Shown one piece after another: positions 1 to 9,100 of a DNA stretch of 19,655 nt. Positions within the stretch are counted from its first letter, which is position 1; every line of letters starts with the position of its first letter. The translations under genes were made by a program, and so were the position numbers. The DNA is taken from assembly GCA_036398095.1 (NCBI GenBank), contig DASWHR010000079.1:1-19655 (forward strand), given 5' to 3'. The stretch comes from DASWHR01 sp036398095. Its GTDB lineage: Bacteria > Actinomycetota > AC-67. The notes beneath the pieces were generated by a model that worked only from the letters and a program-made list of their open reading frames with translations, made no database searches and had not been told where the DNA came from.

Positions 1-505
1 CGTGCCGGTCTACGCGCCCGTTGCGGGACCGGACGTGTTCGGCCGCCTGCTGCGCGACGAATCCAGCGCCGCCTACCCCAAGGTCTACGAGTGGACCGGG
101 CTCGAGCCCGGCGAAGAAGCCGACATCGGCCCGCTGCGGCTTCGCACGTTTCCCGCGGCGCATTCGATCGTCAACCTGACGATGCGCATCGAAGCCGGCG
201 GCGAAGTGTTCTGCTATTCCGGCGATACCGGTCCGAACGAGTCGCTGTCGCACGCCGCGCAAGGCGCCGACCTGTTTCTGTGCGAAGCCTCGTGGCAGGA
301 CGGCCAGGACGCGATCGACGTGCCGATCCATCTGACGGCTCGCGAAGCCGGCCGCGTCGCCGCCGAAGCACGCGTGAAGCGCTTGCTGCTCACCCACATC
401 CGACCGCATTACGATCTGTCACGGTCCGTCGATGAGGCGGCCGATGAGTACGACGGCATCGTCGAGATCGCCCACGGAGGGAACTCATGGAACGTGAAGG
501 CGTGA
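1..505 (+). CDS. MBL-fold metallohydrolase, C-terminal part (Rv1339-like position)
   Basis: This is the 3' part of a metallo-beta-lactamase-fold hydrolase; the reading frame is open through the left edge, so the GTG at position 2 is probably not the start. About 167 residues are visible. Late MBL motifs are present: PAAHS, YSGDTGP (metal-bridging Asp) and LLLTHI near the C-terminus (metal His). The HxHxDH motif would lie outside the window. HLTAREAGRVA followed by LLLTHI is typical of the RNase Z-like/phosphodiesterase branch. The gene overlaps rph by 19 nt, so the two are probably translationally coupled. In mycobacteria the gene in this position before rph-rdgB is Rv1339, reported as an atypical class II cAMP phosphodiesterase. 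Family assignment is firm; the cAMP substrate is inferred only from position and family. Confidence 0.85.
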   Translation, partial: VPVYAPVAGPDVFGRLLRDESSAAYPKVYEWTGLEPGEEADIGPLRLRTFPAAHSIVNLTMRIEAGGEVFCYSGDTGPNESLSHAAQGADLFLCEASWQDGQDAIDVPIHLTAREAGRVAAEARVKRLLLTHIRPHYDLSRSVDEAADEYDGIVEIAHGGNSWNVKA

Positions 506-1209
506 CGCGCGCCCCCGACGAGCTTCGTCCCATCACCATCACGCGCGGATTTCAGGAGGTGGCCGAAGGATCGTGCCTGATCCAGATCGGCGCGACGCGC
601 GTGCTGTGCGCCGCTTCGTTCGAAGAGACCGTCCCACGCTTCCTTCGCGGATCCGGCGGCGGCTGGGTCACCGCCGAATACAGCATGCTGCCGCGCGCGA
701 CTATGGTGCGCACCCCGCGCGAGGTGAAATCGGGGCGTCCAAGCGGCCGAACGCAAGAGATCCAGCGGCTGATCGGCCGGTCGCTGCGCGCCGTCACCGA
801 CTTGGGCGCGCTCGGCGAGAACACCATCACGATCGACGCCGACGTGCTGCTCGCCGACGGCGGGACGCGCTGCGCGTCGATCACGGGAGCCTTCGTCGCG
901 CTCTACGACGCCTGCCGGGCCATGGTCGAGGCCGGCAAGATCGCCCGCATGCCGATTCGCGAAGAGGTCGCCGCCGTCAGCGTCGGCATCGTGGACGGCG
1001 CGCCGCGCATCGATCTGGACTACGAGCTGGACGTGGCCGCATCGGTGGACATGAACGTGGTGATGACCGGCAGCGGCCGCTTCGTCGAGGTGCAGGGCAC
1101 CGCCGAAGGGGACCCGTTCGAAAAGGCCGAGCTGGACCGGCTGCTGCAGCTTGCCGACGCGGGGATCAAGCAGCTCGTGCAGGCGCAACGCGACGCGCTC
1201 GGCATCTAG
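487..1209 (+). CDS. rph: Ribonuclease PH
   Basis: RNase PH is a phosphorolytic 3'-5' exoribonuclease that trims nucleotides after the CCA end of tRNA precursors, acting as a hexameric ring in the cytoplasm. The 240-residue product has the normal family length. Family motifs are clear: RPITITRGF near the N-terminus, SGRPSGRTQEIQRLIGRSLR (phosphate/RNA-binding arginines), TITIDADVLLADGGTR, and the acidic active-site segment RIDLDYELD followed by FVEVQGTAEG. The ATG at 487 is preceded by GGAGG six bases upstream and overlaps the end of the MBL gene by 19 nt. The stop codon TAG abuts the ATG of rdgB with no gap. The three genes therefore look like one translationally coupled operon, an arrangement well known in Actinomycetota. 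Confidence 0.97.
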   Translation: MEREGVTRAPDELRPITITRGFQEVAEGSCLIQIGATRVLCAASFEETVPRFLRGSGGGWVTAEYSMLPRATMVRTPREVKSGRPSGRTQEIQRLIGRSLRAVTDLGALGENTITIDADVLLADGGTRCASITGAFVALYDACRAMVEAGKIARMPIREEVAAVSVGIVDGAPRIDLDYELDVAASVDMNVVMTGSGRFVEVQGTAEGDPFEKAELDRLLQLADAGIKQLVQAQRDALGI

Positions 1210-1791
1210 ATGCGCGTCGGGCTGGCCACCGGCAATCCCGGCAAGGTTCGCGAGATCGGCGCGATCCTGGGCGAGGGCATCGAGGTCGCCGCGCCGCCGA
1301 ATGATTGGGTCGCGCCCGACGAGACCGGCGAGACGTATCTGGCGAACGCACGGCTGAAGGCGCGATCGTTGTGCGCGCACACCGGCGAGCCGGCCGTCGC
1401 CGACGATTCCGGGATCGAAGTCGACGCGCTCGGCGGAGCACCGGGTGTGCGCAGCGCCCGCTTCGCCGGCGAAGGCGCCACCGACCGGCAGAACCTGGAC
1501 CTGCTCATCGAAAAGATCCGCGCCGTCGCCGACGACAAGCGTGGTGCGCGCTACCGGTGTCTCGCGGTGGTCGTCCTGCCCGACGGAACAGAGCACGCCG
1601 CCGAAGGCATCGTCGAAGGAACGCTCATCACGACGCCGCGCGGCACCGGCGGATTCGGCTACGACCCGATCTTCATCCCCACCGGATACGACAAGACCAT
1701 GGCCGAACTCTCACCCGAAGAAAAGGACGCCATCAGCCACCGCGGCATCGCCTTCCGCGCCCTAGCCGGCATCCTTCACGGCCTTCGATAG
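1210..1791 (+). CDS. rdgB: RdgB/HAM1 non-canonical purine NTP pyrophosphatase
   Basis: The enzyme hydrolyses dITP, ITP and XTP to the monophosphate plus pyrophosphate, keeping deaminated purines out of DNA and RNA. The 193-residue protein carries the whole family signature: LATGNPGKVREI at the N-terminus (nucleotide binding), VADDSGIEVDALGGAPGVRS with the metal-binding acidic residues, GFGYDPIF, and the C-terminal TMAELSPEEKDAISHRG. Start and stop fit the usual family length. The ATG directly follows the rph stop (TAGATG), which implies translational coupling, and no separate SD is needed. The gene is convergent with the small minus-strand gene ending at 1802, only 10 nt away. No clear Rho-independent terminator was seen between them, only a 4-bp GGCC hairpin near 1781-1795. 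Confidence 0.97.
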   Translation: MRVGLATGNPGKVREIGAILGEGIEVAAPPNDWVAPDETGETYLANARLKARSLCAHTGEPAVADDSGIEVDALGGAPGVRSARFAGEGATDRQNLDLLIEKIRAVADDKRGARYRCLAVVVLPDGTEHAAEGIVEGTLITTPRGTGGFGYDPIFIPTGYDKTMAELSPEEKDAISHRGIAFRALAGILHGLR

Positions 1792-1801
1792 GCCGACCGG
1801 C

Positions 1802-2026
1802 TCAGGCTTCGATGTCGATCGTGACGCCGTTTTCCGAGGCGCAGATGAAGTTGCCGTTCCCGCCCGACGCGGTTCCCGCGTACACGGTGCAGCGACGGAC
1901 CTCGGCGTCATCGTTGACGTAGGTGCAGTTCTGCGAGACCGGGCCGGTGCAGGTTGCGGCGTGGGATGCGACGGGAACCGCGAGTGCGGCACACGCGGCG
2001 GCGAGCGAAACGAAGCGACGGATCAT
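1802..2026 (-). CDS. Small secreted Cys-containing protein, unknown function
   Basis: I do not recognise this 74-residue protein. The first 23 or so residues form a clean signal peptide: MIRR, then a hydrophobic Ala-rich core ending PVASHA, with likely cleavage just after. The mature protein is only about 50 residues and contains four cysteines (TCTG, NCTY, RCTV, ICAS), enough for two disulfides. It ends in a short acidic tail. The ATG at 2026 is chosen over upstream in-frame starts because GGGGGAGA lies just upstream and the signal peptide begins there. An upstream start would add an Arg-rich leader and overlap the ABC-F gene. It lies 68 nt downstream of the ABC-F gene on the same strand. 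Secretion is inferred with good confidence; the role is unknown. Confidence 0.75.
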   Translation of the reverse strand: MIRRFVSLAAACAALAVPVASHAATCTGPVSQNCTYVNDDAEVRRCTVYAGTASGGNGNFICASENGVTIDIEA

Positions 2027-2094
2027 GATGGTCTCCCCCTGGTCGTGGACGTTCGTTCGAATGGTTCGACGCGTCCTGGGCCGAATCCTTGCAG

Positions 2095-4026
2095 CTACGA
2101 TCCGGCTTCTTCGGTGGCGCGGTCCCACTCGGATTCAAGCTCTTGGACCCGCTTCTTGGCCGCTTCGTAGGCCCGAATGGTGTCGGGAACGCCGTCGCCG
2201 GCCGTGTAGAAGGCGGGATCGGCCAGCCGCGCTTCCAGGTCCTTCAGCTCGGCGGTCCGCGTCTCGATCTCGCGTTCGATGGTGGCGATCCGGTCGCGGA
2301 CGCGTCGCTGCGCGCTGCGCTGCTGCGCTTCCAGGCGGCGGCGCTCCTTGTCGGCCGAGGCCGACCGCTTCGGCTGCGCGGCCGTCGCGGCGCGTTCGGC
2401 GGCAGCCGCCGCTTCGGCCTCTTCCTTCTCGCGCTTCCATAGGTATGACTCGTAGTCACCGGGATGCGACCGCACGCGGCCCGGCGTGACCTCGATGACG
2501 CGAGTCGCGATCGAGCGGATCAGGTGCCGGTCGTGGGTGATGAGCACGATCGAGCCTTCGTAGTCCTCCAGCGCGTCTTCCAGCACGTCGCGACTGGCGA
2601 TGTCCAGATGGTTCGTCGGCTCGTCCAGGCACAAGAAGTTGTGCGGCTCGACCAGAAGCTTCGCCATCGCAAGACGCGAGCGCTCGCCGCCCGACAGCAC
2701 CGAGACCGGCTTGTCGATGTCGTCGCCCGAGAACAAGAACCGGCCGAGTAGCTTGCGTGCCTCGATCTGAACGCCCGGCGGCACCGCGCCTCCCAACTCT
2801 TCCACCACGCGGTTCTTCGGATTGAGCGCCTCGATCTGATGCTGCGCGAAATAGCCGACCGACACGTTGTGGCCGAGCGCCCGCTCGCCGCCCTTCGGCG
2901 TCAGCGCGCCGGCGAAGAGCTTGAGCATCGTCGTCTTGCCGGCGCCGTTCGGTCCGACCAGCGCCACCTTCTCGCCGCGCTCGATCGCGGCGTTCAATCC
3001 TTGGTAGACCACGGTGTCGCCGTAGGCGAAGTCCACGTCGCGAAGCTCGGCCACGACCCGGCCGGCCCGCGGCGGCGTCGGAAACGCCAGGCCCATGCGG
3101 CGGCGCTTCTCGGTCGGCGGCGCTTCGATCTTCTCCATCCGCTCGACGAACCGGATCTTGGCCTGCACCTGCTTGGCCTTCGACTTCTTGTAGCGGAAGC
3201 GGTTGATGAAGACCTCGAGCTTCTCGACGCGCTTGTGCTGCAACGCCGCCGCCTTTTGGATCTGCTCGATGCGTTGCTGCCGCTGCTCGACGAACGCGGC
3301 GTAGTCGCCGGTGTAGGTCCACAGCTTCGCCATGTCGATCTCGACGATCTTGGTCGCGAAGGCGTTCATGAAGTCGCGGTCGTGGCTGATCAGCAGCACG
3401 CATCCTTCGTAGGACGACAAGAACTGCTCCAGCCATGCGACCGATTCGACGTCCAGATGATTCGTCGGCTCGTCCAGCAGGAGCACATCCGGGTTGGCCA
3501 GCAGCAGCTTTGCCAGCGCGACGCGCATCAGCCAGCCACCCGACATCTCGTCGGTCATCCGCTCGTGATCGGAGTCGCGGAACCCCAGCCCGGCCAGGAT
3601 CCGCTTCGCGTCCACTTCCAGCGTGTAGCCGCCGAGCGTCTCGAAGCGGTGCTGCAGCGTCGCGTACTCGGCCAGCAGCGCGTCCCGCTCGGCGCCGTCG
3701 CTTTCGGCGATCTCGTTGGTGAGAACCTCGAGCCGGTGGCCGGCTTCGCTCATCGCGCCGCCCGCGCTGAGCACCTCTTGCAGGATCGTGCGGCCGCGCA
3801 ACGCGTCGGTTTCTTGCTTGAGGTAGCCGAGCACCGCGCTGCGGGTCATGTCGATCCGGCCTGCGTCGATGTCGGCGTTGCCGGCGATCATCTCGAACAG
3901 CGTCGTCTTGCCGCTGCCGTTCGGCCCGACGATCGCGACGCGGTCGCGCGCGCCCACGCGCAATTCGGCGTCGCGAAACAGCGTCCGCGCGCCGAACGTC
4001 TTGGTCAGTCCCGAGATGGAGATCAC
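2095..4026 (-). CDS. ABC-F family ATPase (Uup/YdiF-like) with C-terminal coiled coil
   Basis: This is a soluble ABC-F protein: two ATPase domains and no membrane domain. Such proteins act on the ribosome as translation factors or, in some branches, as antibiotic-protection proteins. In the 643 residues, domain 1 has Walker A GPNGSGKTT (34-42), signature MSGGWLMRVALAK (161-173) and Walker B VLLLDEPTNHLD (181-192). A charged linker with KKSKAKQVQAK follows at about 245-310. Domain 2 has GPNGAGKTT (358-366), LSGGERSRLAMAK (444-456) and LCLDEPTNHLD (465-475). Residues 530-643 are a charged Ala/Glu/Arg-rich coiled coil, as in Uup-type C-terminal extensions. The start is GTG at 4026 with no SD visible, and TAGCCT lies about 8 nt upstream, so a leaderless mRNA is possible. 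Antibiotic resistance cannot be inferred; a housekeeping role is more likely. Confidence 0.93.
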   Translation of the reverse strand: MISISGLTKTFGARTLFRDAELRVGARDRVAIVGPNGSGKTTLFEMIAGNADIDAGRIDMTRSAVLGYLKQETDALRGRTILQEVLSAGGAMSEAGHRLEVLTNEIAESDGAERDALLAEYATLQHRFETLGGYTLEVDAKRILAGLGFRDSDHERMTDEMSGGWLMRVALAKLLLANPDVLLLDEPTNHLDVESVAWLEQFLSSYEGCVLLISHDRDFMNAFATKIVEIDMAKLWTYTGDYAAFVEQRQQRIEQIQKAAALQHKRVEKLEVFINRFRYKKSKAKQVQAKIRFVERMEKIEAPPTEKRRRMGLAFPTPPRAGRVVAELRDVDFAYGDTVVYQGLNAAIERGEKVALVGPNGAGKTTMLKLFAGALTPKGGERALGHNVSVGYFAQHQIEALNPKNRVVEELGGAVPPGVQIEARKLLGRFLFSGDDIDKPVSVLSGGERSRLAMAKLLVEPHNFLCLDEPTNHLDIASRDVLEDALEDYEGSIVLITHDRHLIRSIATRVIEVTPGRVRSHPGDYESYLWKREKEEAEAAAAAERAATAAQPKRSASADKERRRLEAQQRSAQRRVRDRIATIEREIETRTAELKDLEARLADPAFYTAGDGVPDTIRAYEAAKKRVQELESEWDRATEEAGS

Positions 4027-4073
4027 GAGGGTCTAGGCTACCGGCCGCGCCACGCGATCGCCGATGCTTTCGG

Positions 4074-4154
4074 TGCGAGAGGGGAGACTCGAACTCCCAC
4101 GGGTTTCCCCACGGGATCCTAAATCCCGCGCGTCTGCCATTCCGCCACTCTCGC
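4074..4154 (-). tRNA. tRNA-Leu (anticodon UAG)
   Basis: On the minus strand the sequence folds as a class II tRNA. The acceptor stem is GCGAGAG/CTCTCGC with discriminator A. The D arm has GCG...CGC, the anticodon stem is CGGGA/TCCCG with loop TTTAGGA (anticodon TAG), the variable arm is long, and the T arm is GGGAG-TTCGAGT-CTCCC. The long variable arm and A73 agree with leucine. CCA is not encoded. It lies between the cyclase gene and the ABC-F gene on the same strand. Confidence 0.96.
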
Positions 4155-4170
4155 GAGCGGTGCGACCATC

Positions 4171-4176
4171 AGTCTA
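4171..4176 (-). promoter_or_regulatory. Candidate -10 element for tRNA-Leu
   Basis: On the minus strand TAGACT lies 16 nt before the 5' end of tRNA-Leu, in the 30-nt gap after the cyclase gene. It fits the TAnnnT pattern and resembles the TAGAAT and TATAGA boxes before the other tRNAs in this window. No convincing -35 was seen. Confidence 0.4.
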
Positions 4177-4184
4177 CGAGGGCG

Positions 4185-6146
4185 TTAGGACGATCGGGGG
4201 TGGTCGGTGACCGGCTCGATCGGCGCGTAGCCCGCGGCGCCCGGCTTGCGGTCCCGCTCGGACGCAAGCTCCGCCGGAGCGGGCGCGTCGAACGATCCTT
4301 TGGCGGCTTCCGTTTCCATCGTCTCGCCGGCTGCGATCGTGCGGCTGTGCTGGCCTTCGCGGAGCACCTGGTAGACACGCAGCGGCGCCGCCTTTCCCTT
4401 CACGTTCAGCGACGGCATGTCGCCGAGGCGAAAGTCTTCGCCGAGCGCCTTTCGGGTCCCGTCGGCCACGATCACCGTTCCGGCGTCGGCGACGCCGCAG
4501 AGCCGGCTGGCGGTGTTGACCGTGTCGCCGATCACCGTGTAGTCGAGCCGCTGTTGCGAGCCGATGTTGCCGACGACCACGTCGCCCGTTGCGATGCCGA
4601 CGCCGCATCCCTTGACGCGCAGCAGCGCGGTTTCGGGCCGCTCCTTGATCGCCTTGTCGATGTTGTCGAGCATGCGGACGCCGGCCCGCACGGCGCGCTG
4701 GGCGTGCTCGGGCTCGGGTCGCGGCGCGCCCCAAAAAGCCATGACGCAGTCGCCCATGAACTTGTCCACGGTGCCCTGCTCGTCCACGACCGCTTGCGTC
4801 ATCGCATCCAGGTAGATGTTCAGCGCGGCGACGACTTCTTCCGGCTTGGCGTTCTCCGATGCGGACGTGAAGCCGCGAAGGTCGGCGAAGAGCACCGACA
4901 TCGGGCGCGATGCGCCGGCGAGCGTTGCGACCGCACCCTCGGGTGACGCGAGCACCTCGTCCACCACGTCCTTGGCGACGTAGCGCGCGAACACTTGCGT
5001 GACGCGATGACGCTCCCGGAACTCGGTCAGATAGCGCACCGCGAGGGCCGCCATGTAGGCCAGCACGATCGTGACCGGCGGATAGACCAGATTGCCGACC
5101 CGCGAGTCGTCGAAGCGCACGAACGCAATCCATGCGTAGGCAGCGCCGAGCCCAAACGCCATGACCGGAGATAGCCAGATGCGCAAGAAAGCGACGGCCA
5201 GCGCCGTCATCAGCGCGAGCAAGAAGACCGCGGCCAGCGTCGTGGCGCGCGATTCGGGAATCAAGTAGTTCTGCGTCGCGACCGTGTTCGCCGCGTTCGC
5301 GTGGACCAGCACGCCGGGCAGGCCGTCCGACTTGTCGATCGGCGTGAGTTTTTGATCGCCGAGCCCCACGGCCGTCACGCCGACCAGCACGATCTTTCCC
5401 TGCAGCGTCTCACGCGGGACCCGGCCGTCCATCACGTCGGTGGCCGACACGACCGAGAATGCGTCCTTGTCGGCGTAGTTGACCTCGAGCAGATGGGCCT
5501 CGCCGGTTCGGATGAACCGCGTCCCGACGATGATGCCCTCCGGTCGGACGGTGATCGGCTCCGTGGAAGCGGCAGGTTCCACCAGCGCGATCGAAAGCGC
5601 GGGGATGAGCGTGCCGCCGGCATCCAGGACGGCCGGCATGGACCGGACCACGCCGTCCTTGTCCGGGAAAACGTTGACGTGCGCGACGGCCAGCGCCGCG
5701 GCTGCGAGCGGCTCGATCGGCGGCTGGTAGGCGGTTGCGGTCAAGATTGCGCCCGGGCGGGTTCCGAATGTTGCGGCCGCGGCCAGCACGACGGTGCCGG
5801 CGCGTTGCATCGCGCCTCGCAACGCCTGGTCGGCCGGCGCGGAGCTGGCTTCGGTGAAGAGGACGTCGTAGCCGATGCGCGCGACGCCGGCGGCGGCGAG
5901 CCGGTCGATGAGCGTGGCGTGCAAGGTGCGGTCCCAGGGCCACTGGCCCCGCTTCTCCAGGCTCTTGTCGTCGATTGCGATGACCACGATGCGCGCGTCG
6001 ATCGGCTGGCCACCCGCGAACAACGCGTCGGCTAGGCGCAACTGCTGCCCGCTGAAGATCTTGAGCGACAGGCCGAGCCAGGCCCCGAGCGTCAGCGCGA
6101 TCGCGATCAGGATCGACGTGAGAGCGCGAAACCGGACGGTTCGCAT
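4185..6146 (-). CDS. CHASE2-domain class III adenylate cyclase, membrane sensor
   Basis: This predicted membrane receptor makes cAMP. The 653 residues have an N-terminal membrane helix (about 10-30), an extracytoplasmic CHASE2 domain (about 35-295; IVVIAIDDKSLEKRGQWPW is characteristic), three further membrane helices (about 303-323, 327-345, 354-372) and a cytoplasmic class III cyclase domain (about 410-595). Catalytic residues are intact: metal Asp D422 (FADLRGF) and D466 (FMGD), adenine-selecting K462 and T537, and transition-state N544 and R548 (VNTASRL). The Lys/Thr pair argues for ATP rather than GTP. A disordered tail of about 55 residues follows. The ATG at 6146 lies 4 nt after the stop of the FecR-domain gene, so the two are probably co-translated. 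FecR-domain proteins next to CHASE2 cyclases are a recurring pairing, which suggests the FecR protein feeds the sensor; the signal itself is unknown. Confidence 0.93.
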   Translation of the reverse strand: MRTVRFRALTSILIAIALTLGAWLGLSLKIFSGQQLRLADALFAGGQPIDARIVVIAIDDKSLEKRGQWPWDRTLHATLIDRLAAAGVARIGYDVLFTEASSAPADQALRGAMQRAGTVVLAAAATFGTRPGAILTATAYQPPIEPLAAAALAVAHVNVFPDKDGVVRSMPAVLDAGGTLIPALSIALVEPAASTEPITVRPEGIIVGTRFIRTGEAHLLEVNYADKDAFSVVSATDVMDGRVPRETLQGKIVLVGVTAVGLGDQKLTPIDKSDGLPGVLVHANAANTVATQNYLIPESRATTLAAVFLLALMTALAVAFLRIWLSPVMAFGLGAAYAWIAFVRFDDSRVGNLVYPPVTIVLAYMAALAVRYLTEFRERHRVTQVFARYVAKDVVDEVLASPEGAVATLAGASRPMSVLFADLRGFTSASENAKPEEVVAALNIYLDAMTQAVVDEQGTVDKFMGDCVMAFWGAPRPEPEHAQRAVRAGVRMLDNIDKAIKERPETALLRVKGCGVGIATGDVVVGNIGSQQRLDYTVIGDTVNTASRLCGVADAGTVIVADGTRKALGEDFRLGDMPSLNVKGKAAPLRVYQVLREGQHSRTIAAGETMETEAAKGSFDAPAPAELASERDRKPGAAGYAPIEPVTDHPRSS

Positions 6147-6150
6147 GGAG

Positions 6151-9100
6151 TTAGTCTTCGGTGGAATCGTCGTCGCGGGCGGAGCGTGTTTTGCTTTGCG
6201 GCAGAGTCAAGCCGGGCACAACGGCGACCAGGTTCACGTCATGTCCGCTGAAGGGATTTGCCGGCAAGCCACCGGCGGGAAGCATCGGGACGAGGCCGTC
6301 GTCGGCGCCGGGGAGCACCACCGGCGGCAGCGAAGGCAGCGATGGCGTCTCGTCGCGGGGTTGCGAAGCCGGTTCGGTCGATTCAGCCGGAGCCGGCGGC
6401 GGCGCGACGGTTTGCGGTTCTGGCATGATCGCCGCGGGCGAGTCCGGGATGGCGGGCACGGATCCGACCGAGGTTGATGACGGCGCCGTCGGAGCCGCAG
6501 CCGGTCCGGTCGATCCGGTCGATTCGATGTCCGGCGTTGAGGCCGCGCCGCTCGGGGCGCTCTCCGCGCCGGCACCACCCGCCGGCGTCACGTTCAGTGT
6601 CGCCGTGCCGGTGACTCCGAGGTACGAGCCGGTGACGGTCTGCTCGCCGACCGTCGAGGACTTGCACTCGTTCGCGTCGCATGTCCCGTTGGTGATCGAA
6701 AACGTCGTGTCGACGGTCACGTTTCCGATCCGGTTTCCGAACTCGTCGTTGGCGAAGGCAGTGTAATTCTGTGCTTTGCCGGCTTGCTTCGTCGCCGAGG
6801 GCGGGTTCAGGTCGAGCGAGGCGATCCCGGTCGGATCGACGGTCAGCGACGCAGTGGCTGTGATTTCGTCCCCGCCGCCGTAGAACCCGGTCACGGTGTA
6901 GGTGCCGGCGTAGTTCGATCCGCAGGTCGTTCCTTCGCACCAGCCGGCGCCGTCGATTCCGAAGCCGGTCTGGTCGGTCACGTCGCCGAGCGAGTTGCCG
7001 AGCGCGTCGAAGCCCTCGGCCGTGTACCCCTGCGAGTCGCCGGCCGTGATCGTAGCCTCCGCGGGCGAGATCTGGATCGAGGCGACCTCCGCCGATTCCA
7101 CGGTCAGGAAGGCCGAGTCGAAGGCTTCGCCGCTGGTTCCCGTCACGACGTAGAAGCCCGCCGCGGTCGCGCCGCACACGTTGGCCGCGCACGCGTATGC
7201 ATCGGCCGTCTCGGCGAAGATCTCGGCCGGTTCGATCGTGAACGTGGTGTCCGCGGTGACGTCGCCGAGCAGGTTGCCGTACTCGTCGAATCCGTCGGTC
7301 GTATAGGTCTGGGTCCCGCCGGCGGTGATCGTCGCGTCGCCGGGTGCGATCTCGACTGCCGCCAGCGGTCCTGCGTGGATCGTCAGCAGCGCGGAGCCGG
7401 TCAGGTCGCCGAACGTGGCGGTGACCAGCCAGTCGCCTGCCCCATATGCCGTGCAGATGTTCGCTTCGCAGATCGCGTCGGGAAGCTCCGCGGCGAATAC
7501 GCCGGCGGGTTCGATGTCGAAGCCGGTTTCGCCGGTGACGTCACCCAGCGAGTTGCCGAACTCGTCGAACGCTTCGACTTCGAACGACTGTGGCACGCCG
7601 GCATCGACGGTGGCATCCGACGGCGAGAGTTCCAGGGATTGCGCGGCGCCGGGCTCGATGGTCAGGGTCGCGGTGTCGCTGAGCTCTTCGGCGATTCCGG
7701 TCACGACGTACGGGCCCGCGGCCGTCCCGCCGCACACGTTCTCATCGCACGCTTCATCCGCGGCGGCGATCTCGGCGGCCGGCTCGATCGTGAAGATCGT
7801 GAGTCCGGTCACGTCGCCGAGCGAGTTGCCGGCCGCGTCGAAGCCTTCGGCGAGATAGGTCTGGGTGTCGCCGGCCGCGATCGCCGACGCAGAGGGGGAA
7901 AGGCTGATGCTCGCGAGCGTCCCGCCGATCACGTTCAGCGATGCCGTGTCGAGCAGCGATCCCATGGTTCCGGTCACCGTATGCGGGCCGACGATCGACG
8001 CGGTGCATACCGCAGCGGCGCACGATCCGTCCGGCGCGATGGAGAACAGCGTGGTGCCGGTCACGTTGCCGAGCGGGTTGCCGAACTCGTCGGCGGCGAC
8101 CGCGGTGTATGCCTGGCTTTCTCCGGGGGAAATCGTTGCGTTCGACGGAGCGATGGCTAGCGCCGCGGCGGGGCCGGCGGCGACGTTGAACAGGGCGGTG
8201 TCGGTCGCGGTGCCGTTCGTGGCGGTCACGCGATGGACTCCGGCGACGGTCGCGCGGCACACGTTCGCCGCGCACGTGCCGTCGGGCGTGATCGAGAACG
8301 TGGTGCCACCGGTGACGTTGCCCATCGAGTCGCCGTTCTGGTCGAAGCCGAGCACGCTGAAGACGATGCTTTGACCGGCGGCCGGGTTCTGCGGCGACCA
8401 CGAAGCCACGATCGAGGTCAGGACCGGATCGGGCGTCGGCGTCGGGGTCGGGGATGGACTTCCGCTCGGCGTTGCCGTCGGAGTTGCGGTGGGTGTCGCG
8501 GCCGGTGTCGCGGCCGGTGTCGCGGTGGGCGTGGCCGACGGTGCTGCGGCGTTGCCGGGGGCGTTGCCGTTCGGCTCGTTGTTGTTCTGGTTGTTCGGCT
8601 GGTTGTTGGGGGCCGGCTCGTTCGTCGGCGTGCCGGGGCCGCCGGTCTCCTTCTCGCCGAGAACCTCGGGGCATCGGATGCCGTCGAGCGTGCAGTCGTT
8701 GAACACGACCCACTCGGTCTGAAGCTCTTCGTCGCTCAGGTCGTAGACCTCGACGATGTTCCCGTCCTCGTCGATGACGACCCCTTGTCCGGCCTCGACG
8801 ATGACCGTCCTGCCGGAGGCGTCGGTGATCTTGACCCGGCCCTCGAAGACGCGCCACGTAAACGTGCCGTCCTCGTTCGCGGTTCCGGAGTAGGCCGTTC
8901 CGCGAACCGAAGCCGTCGATGTCGGCGCTTCGGTTTCGACGCGGCTTTGACTGTCGGTCAGCTTGACGATTCGGTTGAACGTCGCGCCACGCGTCTGCTT
9001 GCCGCGGATCACTTTGCTCTGCGCTTTGTTCGGGAGCGTGTGGAGATCGCGGATTTCATAGCGCGTGTCCGCGTCGAGGCGCGTTTCGCTGCCGTCGAAA

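Noticed and set aside
409..1596. 395-codon minus-strand open frame opposite rph and rdgB
   Set aside because: It is antisense to two conserved genes, with Arg/Asp/His-rich composition typical of shadow frames.
2056..2070. Small TCGAA-TGG-TTCGA hairpin after the ABC-F gene
   Set aside because: The stem has only 5 bp and no U tract, too weak to call a terminator.
2839..4122. 427-codon plus-strand open frame opposite the ABC-F gene
   Set aside because: It is a shadow frame of a conserved gene, its end overlaps tRNA-Leu, and no domain is recognisable.
6151..6300. Sortase anchor in the C-terminus of the FecR protein (LPQSKT near the end)
   Set aside because: There is no hydrophobic helix after it and the tail is acidic, so it is not a sorting signal.
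6784..8160. 458-codon plus-strand open frame opposite the Ig repeats
   Set aside because: Its repetitiveness is inherited from the repeats on the real strand, and it has no start signal or homology.
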